From F23-D06 sp045130275 (GTDB lineage Bacteria; Bacteroidota; Bacteroidia; Bacteroidales; WCHB1-69), in NCBI GenBank assembly GCA_045130275.1, contig JBGUPL010000085.1:1-64000 (forward strand): DNA of 64,000 nt. Reading direction: 5' to 3'. Positions within the stretch are counted from its first letter, which is position 1. The number at the start of each line of letters is the position of its first letter. The translations under genes were made by a program, and so were the position numbers. The notes below the pieces were generated by a model. The model ran no database searches, was not told the DNA's origin, and was given only the letters and a program-made list of their open reading frames with translations. Positions 25,598-33,353 of the stretch are shown in pieces.

Positions 25598-26428
25598 TTA
25601 TTTTCTGATCCGCCACGCTTCCCAGTCAATCTCCGACTCGGCGCGGTTTTCAACATCATCGGGGAGAAGCGGGAAAAAGTCAATGCCCGTGAGGTTTTCC
25701 ACGTAATCGACGGTGCGGCAATAATGGTTCAGATTGTGGTGAGTGGGATCGTTGGGACATACGAATCCGACGGCTTTCCACGTGCCGCGCATGTCGCAGA
25801 GCACAACCTTGTAGAAGGAGTCCGGCACGGCGATGCAGTTCTCCCCTATCGTTTCAGGATGCTCCGACACGATGGGGCCGCATACCACATAGACCTTGCC
25901 GTAGAAATTGGCCCAGCCACGCACACGGTTCTCCAAATAGTTCCAGTCACCTTCGTTGAAGGTATGGTTCTGCGGGGCGATATTGCTCAGGTAGAAGCAC
26001 TCGCGCATGGCGGTCTGATCCCATTTCATGTCGCCGGCAGGCACCAGATGACCGCGGTCGTAGGAGGTGTTCTTGTAGTCCCACCACTGCGCCGTCGCCC
26101 CTTTCACCTGCGGGTCGGCGTCGAATTTGTTGTAACGCTCCACCGGGCCTTTGGTCTGCTCGCTCGTCAACGAATAGGCCACCCAGTTCGCCAACCGCCA
26201 CTCTTCGTTGTAATCGACCGTATAAGCCTTGTGCTCAATCTGTTGCGAATGCTCTCGCGAACGGGTAAACACCGGGATTTCGAGCGCGCCATCCGGCACC
26301 ACGGCGGCCGTTTTCTCCGCACGGGCAAACTCCGCCTGCGCCCCGGATTTTCCTTTCATGGCGAAACCCACAGCCGCCGCCGCAACGGCCAACACCGCCA
26401 CAATAATCATTATCGTTTTCTTATTCAT
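25598..26428 (-). CDS. DNA/RNA non-specific endonuclease (NucA type), membrane-anchored or secreted
   Basis: Exported beta-beta-alpha-metal nuclease that degrades DNA and RNA without sequence preference (family knowledge). From ATG 26428 it has 276 residues: an N-terminal signal/anchor (KKTIMIIVAVLAVAAAAVGFAM), then the nuclease domain with the DRGH active site in NTSYDRGHLVPAGDMKW (about 118-134), metal-site Asn in FYLSNIAPQNHTFN, and VVCGPIV. Two extra ATG codons lie in the adjacent CATTCATC repeat (26431, 26434), so the repeat touches the start. No immunity partner is seen. It stands alone between a gene-free region and a tandem repeat. Confidence 0.88.
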   Translation of the reverse strand: MNKKTIMIIVAVLAVAAAAVGFAMKGKSGAQAEFARAEKTAAVVPDGALEIPVFTRSREHSQQIEHKAYTVDYNEEWRLANWVAYSLTSEQTKGPVERYNKFDADPQVKGATAQWWDYKNTSYDRGHLVPAGDMKWDQTAMRECFYLSNIAPQNHTFNEGDWNYLENRVRGWANFYGKVYVVCGPIVSEHPETIGENCIAVPDSFYKVVLCDMRGTWKAVGFVCPNDPTHHNLNHYCRTVDYVENLTGIDFFPLLPDDVENRAESEIDWEAWRIRK

Positions 26429-26446
26429 CATCATTCATCGTTTTTT

Positions 26447-26578
26447 ATCATCCATTCATCGTCCATTCATCGTCCATTCATCGTCCATTTATCATCCATT
26501 CATCATCCATTCATCGTCCATTCATCGTCCATTTATCGTTCATTCATCGTCCATTCATCACCATTTCATCATCCACAC
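26447..26578. repeat. Twelve tandem 11-base units (ATCGTCCATTC)
   Basis: Twelve consecutive 11-base units run from 26447 to 26578; most are ATCGTCCATTC or ATCATCCATTC. Since 11 is not a multiple of three, length changes would shift any frame. The array starts 19 bases upstream of the nuclease start codon and would form its leader. Confidence 0.9.
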
Positions 26579-26580
26579 CT

Positions 26581-26673
26581 CTACCGAGCTTTTGCCCCTA
26601 CCGGGGCTGTTCAAGGAACATATTTTTATATTATTACCCCGGCCTACGGCCACCCCTTCTACAACAGAAGGGG
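26581..26673. repeat. Modular hairpin repeat with CTACCGAGCT foot, copy 1
   Basis: Contains CTACCGAGCT, the hairpin GCCCC-TACC-GGGGC (26594-26607), an AT-rich spacer, a GGCC-TAC-GGCC hairpin (26641-26651), and CCCCTTCT-ACAAC-AGAAGGGG (26653-26673). The first module recurs at 60659-60695 and a relative is at 33293. It lies between the recX end and the nuclease start. Confidence 0.75.
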
Positions 26674-26705
26674 AATTAGGATCGCCCGCGACCAACTACT
26701 AACTA

Positions 26706-27143
26706 CTAACTACTAACTGCTTCCAAAGCCTCCTCCACCCTAAACCCTTTCGACAGCAAGTGCCGCACCAGTTTGGGACTGTTAGCCGCTTCGTCGGGGT
26801 GCGAGCGGCGCCATTTGGCGATGGCTTCGCGCAGTTTCCCTTGATAATCATCCACAGGGATTGCCGCACAGGCCTGGTCGATGAGTTCCGCCGGAATGCC
26901 TTTCGCCCGCAAGGCCGCCACAATCTTCTGCCGTCCCCACGAGGACCTCACCTTGCCGCGCACAAAGGACTCCACATATCGGGCCTCATCCAAAAAGCCG
27001 TTCTCTTTCAAAGAATTTAAAACAGCATTCTTCTGACTTTCAGAAAGATGAAATGACGTGAGTTTCCGTCTCACGTCACTTCCACAACGTTCCTGAAATG
27101 CGCAGAAACGTTCCATTTTGACCATAATTTCCGATGGGACCAT
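26706..27143 (-). CDS. recX: Regulatory protein RecX
   Basis: Small cytoplasmic modulator of RecA filaments. From ATG 27143 it has 145 residues with three-helix repeats: FCAFQERCGSDVRRKL, FLDEARYVESFVRGKV-RSSWGRQKIVAALRAKGIP (the strongest RecX signature), and LVRHLLSKGFRVEEAL. ATG codons at 27125 and 27116 also suit; an upstream one at 27197 would overlap the RNase gene by about 50 bases. It begins just after the RNase G/E stop (27148), so they are probably cotranscribed. The stop TAG lies in a TAGTTAGTAGTTAG word repeat. recA is not in the window. Confidence 0.88.
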   Translation of the reverse strand: MVPSEIMVKMERFCAFQERCGSDVRRKLTSFHLSESQKNAVLNSLKENGFLDEARYVESFVRGKVRSSWGRQKIVAALRAKGIPAELIDQACAAIPVDDYQGKLREAIAKWRRSHPDEAANSPKLVRHLLSKGFRVEEALEAVSS

Positions 27144-27147
27144 CAGG

Positions 27148-28734
27148 TTATTCTCGGGCAGGTTCATTCCAAAGGACAATATCCTCACCATGTTCATTCA
27201 GATAATGCAGTTCCGTCAGCCGGCTGCTCTGATTGGACACGATTTTCACAAATTTCTTGTATTTGACACTCCACTTCATCCGGATAGACGGGAATCCTTT
27301 TGTCAAATAGGCATACACGAACGGATGTGCCACCACGGTGATCTTGCGTTCATGCTGTTTTTCGAAAAGGAAATCCAACGCATTGGCGATTTCGTCTTCA
27401 ATGACGATCGGAGGTTTGATTTTGCCAGTACCCTTGCAGGTGGGACAGACTTCGGTGTTTTCTATGATGGTGGCCTGACGAACACGCTGGCGTGTTATCT
27501 GTATCAGCCCGAACTTGTTGAGCGGCAGGATGGTATGTTTGGCTTTGTCGTTGCGCATGAAATCCGCCATGGCCTTGTTCAGGGTGTTTTTGTTGACAGG
27601 GTCGTGCAGATCCACGAAATCGATGGTGATGATGCCGCCCATATCCCGGAGACGCAGCTGTCGGGCAATTTCCTGCGCTGCTATCATATTGGTGTTCAAG
27701 GCGTTCTGCTCGGGCGTCTGCGATGATTTCACTCGGTTGCCACTGTTCACGTCAATGACATGCATGGCTTCGGTATGCTCTATGATCAGATAGACACCGT
27801 TTTTCACCGTGACGACCTTCCCGAAAGAACCCTTGATCTGTTTCGCAACATTGAAATAGTCGAAAATAGGGCGTTTGTCCGTGTAGAGATTCACAATCGA
27901 CTCCTGCTCCGGGGCGTGCACGTGGAGATAATTCTTCACTTCGGTGAAAATCTCCGGCGTGTCAACATAAATGGCGTGGAAGGAATCGTTGAGGAAATCG
28001 CGCAACAGCGATGAGATACGGTTCTCCTCCTGGGCCAGGCGCACAGGGGCTTTCGATGCGAAAAGGTTCTCCACAGTGGTGTCCCAACGGTAACGGAGCA
28101 TGTCGAGGTCGGCGGAGAGTTCCTCAACGGACTTGTGTTCTGCAACGGTTCTCACAATGATGCCGAAGTTGCGCGGACGGATGCTCTGCACGGCCGTGCG
28201 GAGGCGCTTACGCTCGTCGCTGCTCTTGATTTTCTGCGACACCGATACTTTGTCCCCGAATGGGACAAGAACCAAATAACGTCCGGCAAAAGAGATTTCA
28301 GTCGTGATCCGGGGGCCCTTTGTGGATATGGGTTCCTTTGCCACCTGGACCATGATCTGCTGGCCCGATGTGATCACATCACTGATTTTGCCGTTTTTGG
28401 GAATCTCTTCCAGATACTGCACACGGCTGATACTCCGCTTTCCCGTCGTAATCGCCTGACTGACAAACGCATTGACGGTCCTGCCATGGACTCCCAGGTC
28501 AAGGTAGTGCAGAAAAGCCTCTCGTTCGCTCCCCACATCCACAAAGGCGGCATTCAACCCTGGCATGATCTTCTTGACCTTTCCCAGGTATATATCACCC
28601 ACCGAGAACTGCGCAGACGATTTCTCGGTATGAATCTCCATCAACTTTTTGTCTTCCAGCAGCGCAACCTGTACTTCGTTCGTATGCGAAGTGATGATGA
28701 TTTCTTTTGTGACTTCTGTTTGATTATTCTCCAT
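27148..28734 (-). CDS. rng: Ribonuclease E/G family protein
   Basis: Cytoplasmic endoribonuclease for rRNA maturation and mRNA turnover. The 528-residue product has an S1-like domain (VGDIYLGKVKKIMPGLNAAFVDVGSEREAFLH, residues 44-76), the 5'-sensor/DNase-like region with metal-binding Asp in GGIITIDFVDLHDP (about 360), and the zinc-link CPTCKGTGK near residue 437. It lacks the long E. coli RNase E tail and so is RNase G-like. Its leader contains a perfect 13-pair hairpin ending 14 bases before the ATG. Gene order HU - COX24-like - rng - recX on one strand. Confidence 0.92.
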   Translation of the reverse strand: MENNQTEVTKEIIITSHTNEVQVALLEDKKLMEIHTEKSSAQFSVGDIYLGKVKKIMPGLNAAFVDVGSEREAFLHYLDLGVHGRTVNAFVSQAITTGKRSISRVQYLEEIPKNGKISDVITSGQQIMVQVAKEPISTKGPRITTEISFAGRYLVLVPFGDKVSVSQKIKSSDERKRLRTAVQSIRPRNFGIIVRTVAEHKSVEELSADLDMLRYRWDTTVENLFASKAPVRLAQEENRISSLLRDFLNDSFHAIYVDTPEIFTEVKNYLHVHAPEQESIVNLYTDKRPIFDYFNVAKQIKGSFGKVVTVKNGVYLIIEHTEAMHVIDVNSGNRVKSSQTPEQNALNTNMIAAQEIARQLRLRDMGGIITIDFVDLHDPVNKNTLNKAMADFMRNDKAKHTILPLNKFGLIQITRQRVRQATIIENTEVCPTCKGTGKIKPPIVIEDEIANALDFLFEKQHERKITVVAHPFVYAYLTKGFPSIRMKWSVKYKKFVKIVSNQSSRLTELHYLNEHGEDIVLWNEPARE

Positions 28735-28748
28735 ATATAAATGAAAAG

Positions 28749-28787
28749 AAAACTAAATGACCCGTCTCGTACAAGTCATTTAGTTTT
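28749..28787 (-). terminator. Hairpin in the RNase G/E leader (terminator or attenuator)
   Basis: Arms AAAACTAAATGAC and GTCATTTAGTTTT (28749-28761 and 28775-28787) pair perfectly over 13 bases with a 13-base loop. On the minus strand the stem is followed by CTTTTCAT and then the rng ATG 14 bases away. It can be read as a terminator after the small COX24-like gene or as a control hairpin of rng; AT-rich stem makes termination strength uncertain. Confidence 0.65.
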
Positions 28788-28807
28788 CAAAAATGATGCG
28801 CAAAAAA

Positions 28808-28897
28808 CTATCTGCTCTTATGTCTGTTCTTTCTCAGTCTTTTTTTGCGCTTGTGCGTATTCATTTTCGCACGTTTACGTTTTTTTCCGCTAGGCAT
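28808..28897 (-). CDS. AURKAIP1/COX24-domain small basic protein (29 residues)
   Basis: A complete 29-residue ORF (ATG 28897, TAG 28808) of extreme basic composition: MPSGKKRKRAKMNTHKRKK followed by RLRKNRHKSR. This matches the tiny Bacteroidota proteins annotated as AURKAIP1/COX24-domain, related to the mitochondrial ribosomal protein mS38; association with the small ribosomal subunit is a family-based inference. It lies 24 bases after the HU gene and before rng on the same strand. Chance production of so many Arg/Lys in this order is unlikely, which supports it despite the size. Confidence 0.85.
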   Translation of the reverse strand: MPSGKKRKRAKMNTHKRKKRLRKNRHKSR

Positions 28898-28921
28898 AAT
28901 GATATATTATTGATGTTTATA

Positions 28922-29206
28922 TTATTTAGTGTTCTTTTTAACGGCTTCCACGAAATCTTTACAAGGTTTGAAAGCGGGGATATTGTGGGCTTTGATTGTA
29001 ATCGTCTCGTTCTTGGAGATGTTACGTGCGGTCTTCTCAGCTCTATGTTTGACAATGAAGCTACCAAAACTTCTCAAATAAACGTTCTCGCCATCAATCA
29101 TGGTCTTCTTCACAGAATCCATGAAGGCTTCAACGATAACTTGCACGCTATTTTTCTCATAACCAGTGCGATTGGAAATTTCATTAACGATTTCTGCTTT
29201 AGTCAT
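28922..29206 (-). CDS. HU/IHF-family DNA-binding protein
   Basis: Histone-like DNA-bending protein. The 94-residue product has the standard fold: N-terminal helices MTKAEIVNEISNRTGYEKN and VQVIVEAFMDSVKKTM, the beta-saddle LRSFGSFIVKHRAEKTARNI, and the DNA-intercalating arm ISKNETITIKAHNIPAFKP with the conserved Pro. It is nearest to the single-chain HU proteins of Bacteroidota. A consensus -7 element lies 45 bases upstream. First gene of the run HU - COX24-like - rng - recX. Confidence 0.95.
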   Translation of the reverse strand: MTKAEIVNEISNRTGYEKNSVQVIVEAFMDSVKKTMIDGENVYLRSFGSFIVKHRAEKTARNISKNETITIKAHNIPAFKPCKDFVEAVKKNTK

Positions 29207-29250
29207 AATCTTAATTTGTTTAAAGTTTGATACTTAATTTTTTCGGGCTG

Positions 29251-29258
29251 CAAAAATA
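29251..29258 (-). promoter_or_regulatory. -7 element (TATTTTTG) for the HU gene
   Basis: TATTTTTG on the minus strand, 45 bases before the HU start codon. Confidence 0.6.
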
Positions 29259-29283
29259 CAATAATTTCTTTATAATCCAACAC

Positions 29284-30156
29284 TTATAGAAAAAATTCTT
29301 GAATTTTCTCGAAAACCTTGCTGGCGAGGCGGCTTGTGCCCACTCTGAAGAGGTCCGGATTCAACCATTCCTTGCCCATATTCGTCTTCCAAATATGCAA
29401 ATATGTGTATGCTTGCTGCAATTCCGAGACACCTCCGGCCACTTTTATGCCCACTTTCCGGCCTGTGTTCTGGTAATGCTGTTTGATGGCGAACATCATC
29501 ACCCAAAAGGCCTCCGGGGTCGCATTGACGGCGATCTTGCCGGTCGAGGTCTTCAAATAATCCGCCCCGGCATGGATGGCCAACTGCGAGGCTCGGAAAA
29601 TATTCTGCGGAGTCTGCAATTCCCCGGTCTCCAAAATGACCTTCAGCTTCTGTTTCGGACAAGCCTTCCGGATGGCGACAATCTCGTCATAGACCTGCTG
29701 ATAACTGCCTTCCAGGAACGCGCCGCGGGAAATGACCATGTCTATCTCGTCAGCGCCCTCGGCCACCGCGTACGCCACTTCCGCGACCTTCAAGTTGATC
29801 GGCAACTGCCCGGCAGGGAACCCTCCGGCAACAGAGGCGACATGAATGCCGGTGCCCTCCAACCGCGCCTTGGCCAACGACACAAAAGGAGAATAGACAC
29901 ACACGGAAGCGGTGGACGGAATCCGCCGTTCGTCGTCCCGGAAAGAGACGGCTTTCTCGCAAAGATTCACGATTTTTTCGCGATTGTCGGAACCTTCCAG
30001 GGTGGTCAAATCAATGCACCCAAGGATCATCCGGCACATTTCCAACTCTTCCTCCGGAGTGTATGTGAACGTGCTGTCGGTTTTCAGCCTTTGCCGGAAT
30101 TGCGTATCCGAGAACGGAAATTTCTGAATGGTAATGGTTTTCTGATTGTCTTGCAT
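29284..30156 (-). CDS. deoC: Deoxyribose-phosphate aldolase
   Basis: Class I aldolase that splits 2-deoxyribose-5-phosphate into glyceraldehyde-3-phosphate and acetaldehyde in deoxynucleoside salvage. The 290-residue product shows CIDLTTLEGSD near 45-55, VCVYSPFVSLAK, VASVAGGFPAGQ, GADEIDMVISRGAFLEG, LKVILETGEL, the Schiff-base Lys in GADYLKTSTGK, and the second Lys in GIKVAGGV. It is longer at the N-terminus than E. coli DeoC, as in many Bacteroidota. ATG 30156 is chosen; the upstream ATG 30186 would overlap the preceding gene. Likely cotranscribed with the PorV-like gene four bases upstream. Confidence 0.94.
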   Translation of the reverse strand: MQDNQKTITIQKFPFSDTQFRQRLKTDSTFTYTPEEELEMCRMILGCIDLTTLEGSDNREKIVNLCEKAVSFRDDERRIPSTASVCVYSPFVSLAKARLEGTGIHVASVAGGFPAGQLPINLKVAEVAYAVAEGADEIDMVISRGAFLEGSYQQVYDEIVAIRKACPKQKLKVILETGELQTPQNIFRASQLAIHAGADYLKTSTGKIAVNATPEAFWVMMFAIKQHYQNTGRKVGIKVAGGVSELQQAYTYLHIWKTNMGKEWLNPDLFRVGTSRLASKVFEKIQEFFL

Positions 30157-30160
30157 GATG

Positions 30161-31240
30161 TTATTTTTTGAATTTGTCAATGGCAATTTTTAACGATACG
30201 ATATGAGAGTATTGGGCGATGGAAAGATTGCCCAAATCGGTGAAAGCGTAATCAATCGACACGATATTCTTTATACATAGCCCTATTCCGAGATTGATCT
30301 GCAGCGTGGTTTTCAGGTTGCCGTCATAGTCAGGTTCACGCTGGAAATTGCCAATGCCAGCGCGCAACGCCACAATTTTCTTGTAGTCAAATTCCATCCC
30401 GAAATGCGGGTCCATGCTCACGACATTACTCTTAATCAGTGCGTTACGTTTCCTGTCGAATGTGCAATCAACCCCCAGGGCAAATGTGCCATGGAACCCT
30501 TTCCCGAAATGAACGGTCTTGCCGCCGCCCAACAGCAGCGCCGGGACCGTCAACTCCAGATCGTTCTCGGGGATCTCGTTACCCGTCTCCTCAAACACGG
30601 AAATGACATCATCCGTGAGGGAATAGCGCCACGCGTTAAACGTGGAAGTACCGTCTCGCAGCATCACCCCGGCCTGCCATCCCTTGCGCTGGTACATCAA
30701 CCCGAAGTCGAGCCCGAAGCCCCACGAACGGGCGAATTTTCCGATCTTGCGGTGCACAATCTTCGCATTCGCACCCAACGACAAGCCTGGAACCTGCGGA
30801 AAAGCATACGCGTAACTCAACAGGAAGGCATTGTCGGCCGCAGAGAAATAGGTGATGCGGTCGTAGTCAACATTTCCTTGGTCGTCAATCAGTTGCGTGG
30901 TGTTCATGATGTTGTCCACCCCGAAACGGATGTAGGAGAAGGCCACCGCCTGGTTGGAGTCGATCTTGAAACCGATGCCACCGTAATCATATTTGGCGAT
31001 GCCCGCGAAGTACTCGGCATGCATCAGGGAAAGCTGATACCGCTTGTCCATACGCGTCAAACCAGCAGGGTTCCAGTAGGCCGAGGTCACGTCGTCGGTC
31101 AGAGCACACATCGTGTTCGCCATACCGAGCCCGCGCGCTCCTAACCCCAACGACAGGAACTCGTTACTGTACTTGCCTTGCGCGAGACCGCATACGGAAA
31201 AAGCCAGCAAGACCGACACTATCAAAAGGTTGCGTTTCAT
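30161..31240 (-). CDS. PorV/PorQ-family outer-membrane protein
   Basis: FadL-like beta-barrel of the PorV/PorQ (UPF0164) group; PorV itself shuttles cargo in the type IX secretion system, but paralogues like this have no defined role. The 359-residue product has a signal peptide (MKRNLLIVSVLLAFSVCGLAQ), the signature FLSLGLGARGLGMANTMCALTDDVTSAYWNPAGL (conserved cores GARGLGMA and AYWNPAGL), and many amphipathic strands to VSLKIAIDKFKK. The start overlaps the RNA-methylase stop as ATGA. The window also holds two proteins with sorting-type C-termini, so a working T9SS is plausible. Confidence 0.82.
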   Translation of the reverse strand: MKRNLLIVSVLLAFSVCGLAQGKYSNEFLSLGLGARGLGMANTMCALTDDVTSAYWNPAGLTRMDKRYQLSLMHAEYFAGIAKYDYGGIGFKIDSNQAVAFSYIRFGVDNIMNTTQLIDDQGNVDYDRITYFSAADNAFLLSYAYAFPQVPGLSLGANAKIVHRKIGKFARSWGFGLDFGLMYQRKGWQAGVMLRDGTSTFNAWRYSLTDDVISVFEETGNEIPENDLELTVPALLLGGGKTVHFGKGFHGTFALGVDCTFDRKRNALIKSNVVSMDPHFGMEFDYKKIVALRAGIGNFQREPDYDGNLKTTLQINLGIGLCIKNIVSIDYAFTDLGNLSIAQYSHIVSLKIAIDKFKK

Positions 31241-32397
31241 TCGTGCCGGTACTTTTGGGTGACAAACTGTTTGCGATCCCCGGCGAAAAGTTCATATTCC
31301 TGGAACAGACATTCCAGCGACCCGTTCAGCATGGGCCACTTCCGCGACGGCTTCAACCCCACCCTTTTCAGGGCTTCCTTGTCAGAACTGATGATATAGG
31401 CTTTGCAGCCGGAGTAGCGTTTCTTGAGCGTGTCGCCAATCTCCCTGTAAAGCGTGCCGACATTCTCCACGGAGAGCCGTTCGCCATACGGAGGGTTCAT
31501 CATCACCACAGAAGGCACGTTTTCCGGATTGGAGTATCGCATGTCTTGCCTTTCCAAGACAATAAAATCCTGCAAGCGGGCCTTCTGCACGTTCGCACGC
31601 GCCACATCCAGAAAACGGCCGTCGATATCGGAACCGTAGAAATTGATGGCCACGTCGTCCTTGATGTCGGCCTCGTCGCGAACCTTCTTCCAAAGGGCAC
31701 GGTCGAAATTCTTCCATTGGTAAAAGCCGTATTCCCGACGATAGAAACCGGCGGGGATGTTCAACGCCTGCATGGCCGCCTCGATGAGGAGAGTCGCGCC
31801 GCCGCACATCGGGTCTATGAAATCACAAGAAGCGTCCCAACCGCTCATCTTGACCATGGCCGCGGCCGTCACCTCGTTGAGCGGAGCCGGATGGTTGCGC
31901 ACCTTGTAGCCGCGCTTGTGCAACGACTCGCCCGAACTATCCATGAACAACTGCGCCTCGTCTTTGTAAATGTGCAGATGGAACTGCACGTCCGGGTATT
32001 CCTTGTCCACCGAAGGACGGCGGTCGTATTTCTCTCGGAAACGGTCGCAGATGGCGTCTTTGGCCAGGACGGAGGCGTATAACGGCGTACTGAAGATGGT
32101 ATCGACAATCGTGGCGTGGACCGCCAACGTGCCGTCCGGGGAGAGGTACTGCTCCGCCGGGAAGTCGAAAAGCTGATCGTAAAACTGGCGGTTATTCTTA
32201 AAGGTGAACCGCTTCTGACGCCACAAGATGCGCAAGGCGGTGCGACAGTAGTAATTCGCCCGATACAGCATTTCCATGTCGCCCTCAAAAGCCACAGCAC
32301 GACTGAGTTTCTCGCAATTCTTGGCGCCCAAAGCGTGCAGCTCCTTAAACAGCTCCGTCTCCAGTCCGGCAAACGTTTTTGCCACAAAGTACTCCAT
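31237..32397 (-). CDS. THUMP-domain class I rRNA N2-guanine methyltransferase (RlmL/YpsC-like)
   Basis: Cytosolic SAM-dependent methylase, probably for 23S rRNA m2G, by family. The 386-residue product begins with a ferredoxin-like/THUMP half (VAKTFAGLETELFKELHALGA, LHIYKDEAQLFMDSSGESLHKRGYKV) and continues with the methylase half: FIDPMCGGATLLIEAAM (motif I region, near 195), FYGSDIDGRFLDVARANV, and the catalytic NPPYGERL near 302. Length matches YpsC-like proteins. Its end overlaps the PorV-like gene. A 28-base palindrome stands 33 bases before its start. Confidence 0.9.
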   Translation of the reverse strand: MEYFVAKTFAGLETELFKELHALGAKNCEKLSRAVAFEGDMEMLYRANYYCRTALRILWRQKRFTFKNNRQFYDQLFDFPAEQYLSPDGTLAVHATIVDTIFSTPLYASVLAKDAICDRFREKYDRRPSVDKEYPDVQFHLHIYKDEAQLFMDSSGESLHKRGYKVRNHPAPLNEVTAAAMVKMSGWDASCDFIDPMCGGATLLIEAAMQALNIPAGFYRREYGFYQWKNFDRALWKKVRDEADIKDDVAINFYGSDIDGRFLDVARANVQKARLQDFIVLERQDMRYSNPENVPSVVMMNPPYGERLSVENVGTLYREIGDTLKKRYSGCKAYIISSDKEALKRVGLKPSRKWPMLNGSLECLFQEYELFAGDRKQFVTQKYRHE

Positions 32398-32429
32398 CTT
32401 GTAATGGTTATGGGTTATTGGTTATTGAA

Positions 32430-32457
32430 GTAGAGGCGAATAATTATTCGCCCCTAC
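32430..32457. repeat. 28-base palindrome, dispersed repeat copy 2
   Basis: Same sequence as the palindrome at 4128-4155 except GTAGAGG for GTAGGGG, giving one mismatch in the stem. In both places it sits between the stop of an upstream minus-strand gene and the start of the next, beside GGTTA-type words. Confidence 0.85.
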
Positions 32458-32459
32458 AA

Positions 32460-33215
32460 TTAATTCTTAATTAATTTGGCGCGGTTATCGACGCGTTCCC
32501 ACTTCCGGAACCAGCTGCGGATTTTGAGACCGATGACACCGAAGATGGCTTCACGGAAGATGCCAGAGCTCATTTTGGAAACGCCCAATGTTCTGTCCTT
32601 GAAGATGATCGGCACCTCCACAATCTTGAAGCCCAACTTCCAAGCGGTGAACTTCATCTCGATCTGGAAACCATAGCCGACATGTTTGATTTTGTCAAAA
32701 TCGATGGCGTTGAGGACATCCGCACGATAACAGATGAAGCCGGCGGTGGTGTCCTTCGCGGGCACACCCAGCACGCAACGCACATACGCGGAACCGTAAT
32801 AGGACATCAGCAGACGCCCCATCGGCCAATTTAACACATTGACTCCCTGACAGTAACGGGAACCGATGGCCACGTCTGCGTTCTGTGTCTCGCAGGCATC
32901 GTACAACCGCTGCAAGTCGTGCGGGTCGTGTGAGAAATCGGCATCCATCTCGAAAAGATAGTCGTATCCGTGCGCCAGCCCCCACTTGAAACCGTGGATG
33001 TAGGCAGTGCCGAGCCCGAGCTTTCCGGTGCGTTCCTCGATGAAGAGCCGCCCCTCGAATTCCGGGATCAGCGACTTCACAATGTCGGCGGTGCCGTCCG
33101 GCGAATTGTCGTCTATTATTAAAATATGGACATCAATCAGGTCATATATCGCCCGGATAATGTTCTCGATGTTCTCTTTCTCCTTATAAGTCGGAATAAT
33201 AACCAGTCGTTTCAT
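32460..33215 (-). CDS. Polyprenol monophosphomannose synthase-type glycosyltransferase (GT2)
   Basis: Membrane-associated GT-A enzyme that moves mannose (or a similar sugar) from a nucleotide donor to a polyprenyl phosphate, by family. The 251-residue product shows LVIIPTYKEKENIE, ILIIDDNSPDGTADIV, the metal site FEMDADFSHDP (about 94-104), GSRYCQGV, and the helix FREAIFGVIGLKIRSWFRKW. It lacks the C-terminal membrane domain of longer DPM1 types. This donor could serve O-glycosylation of exported proteins, which Bacteroidota carry out, but that is inference. Its final codons Leu-Ile-Lys-Asn and TAA come from an AATTAAGAATTAA word. Confidence 0.88.
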   Translation of the reverse strand: MKRLVIIPTYKEKENIENIIRAIYDLIDVHILIIDDNSPDGTADIVKSLIPEFEGRLFIEERTGKLGLGTAYIHGFKWGLAHGYDYLFEMDADFSHDPHDLQRLYDACETQNADVAIGSRYCQGVNVLNWPMGRLLMSYYGSAYVRCVLGVPAKDTTAGFICYRADVLNAIDFDKIKHVGYGFQIEMKFTAWKLGFKIVEVPIIFKDRTLGVSKMSSGIFREAIFGVIGLKIRSWFRKWERVDNRAKLIKN

Positions 33216-33249
33216 ATTATTATTGTTGTTGTTTTATTCTTTCACATTC

Positions 33250-33303
33250 ACCCCACACTGCGCTTCGCTTATATGGGGTTATTAAAATCTTGCCCTTTCA
33301 GGG
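33250..33303. repeat. Modular hairpin repeat, copy 2
   Basis: ACCCC...GGGGT outer arms (33250-33279) enclose CACTGCGCTTCGCTTATAT; then CCCT-TTC-AGGG (33293-33303) and TTGCTCAATGAA, which resembles the CTGTTCAAGGAA following the hairpin of copy 1 at 26594. It fills the gap between the glycosyltransferase start and the EEP gene end. Confidence 0.6.
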
Positions 33304-33353
33304 TTGCTCAATGAATTATTTCATCACATCATTTTTCATCGCATCATCGTCCT

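Noticed and set aside
25724..26716. 330-residue plus-strand frame with an 11-residue repeat of His/Ser/Phe/Ile
   Set aside because: The repeat is just the 11-base array translated; the rest is antisense to the nuclease gene.
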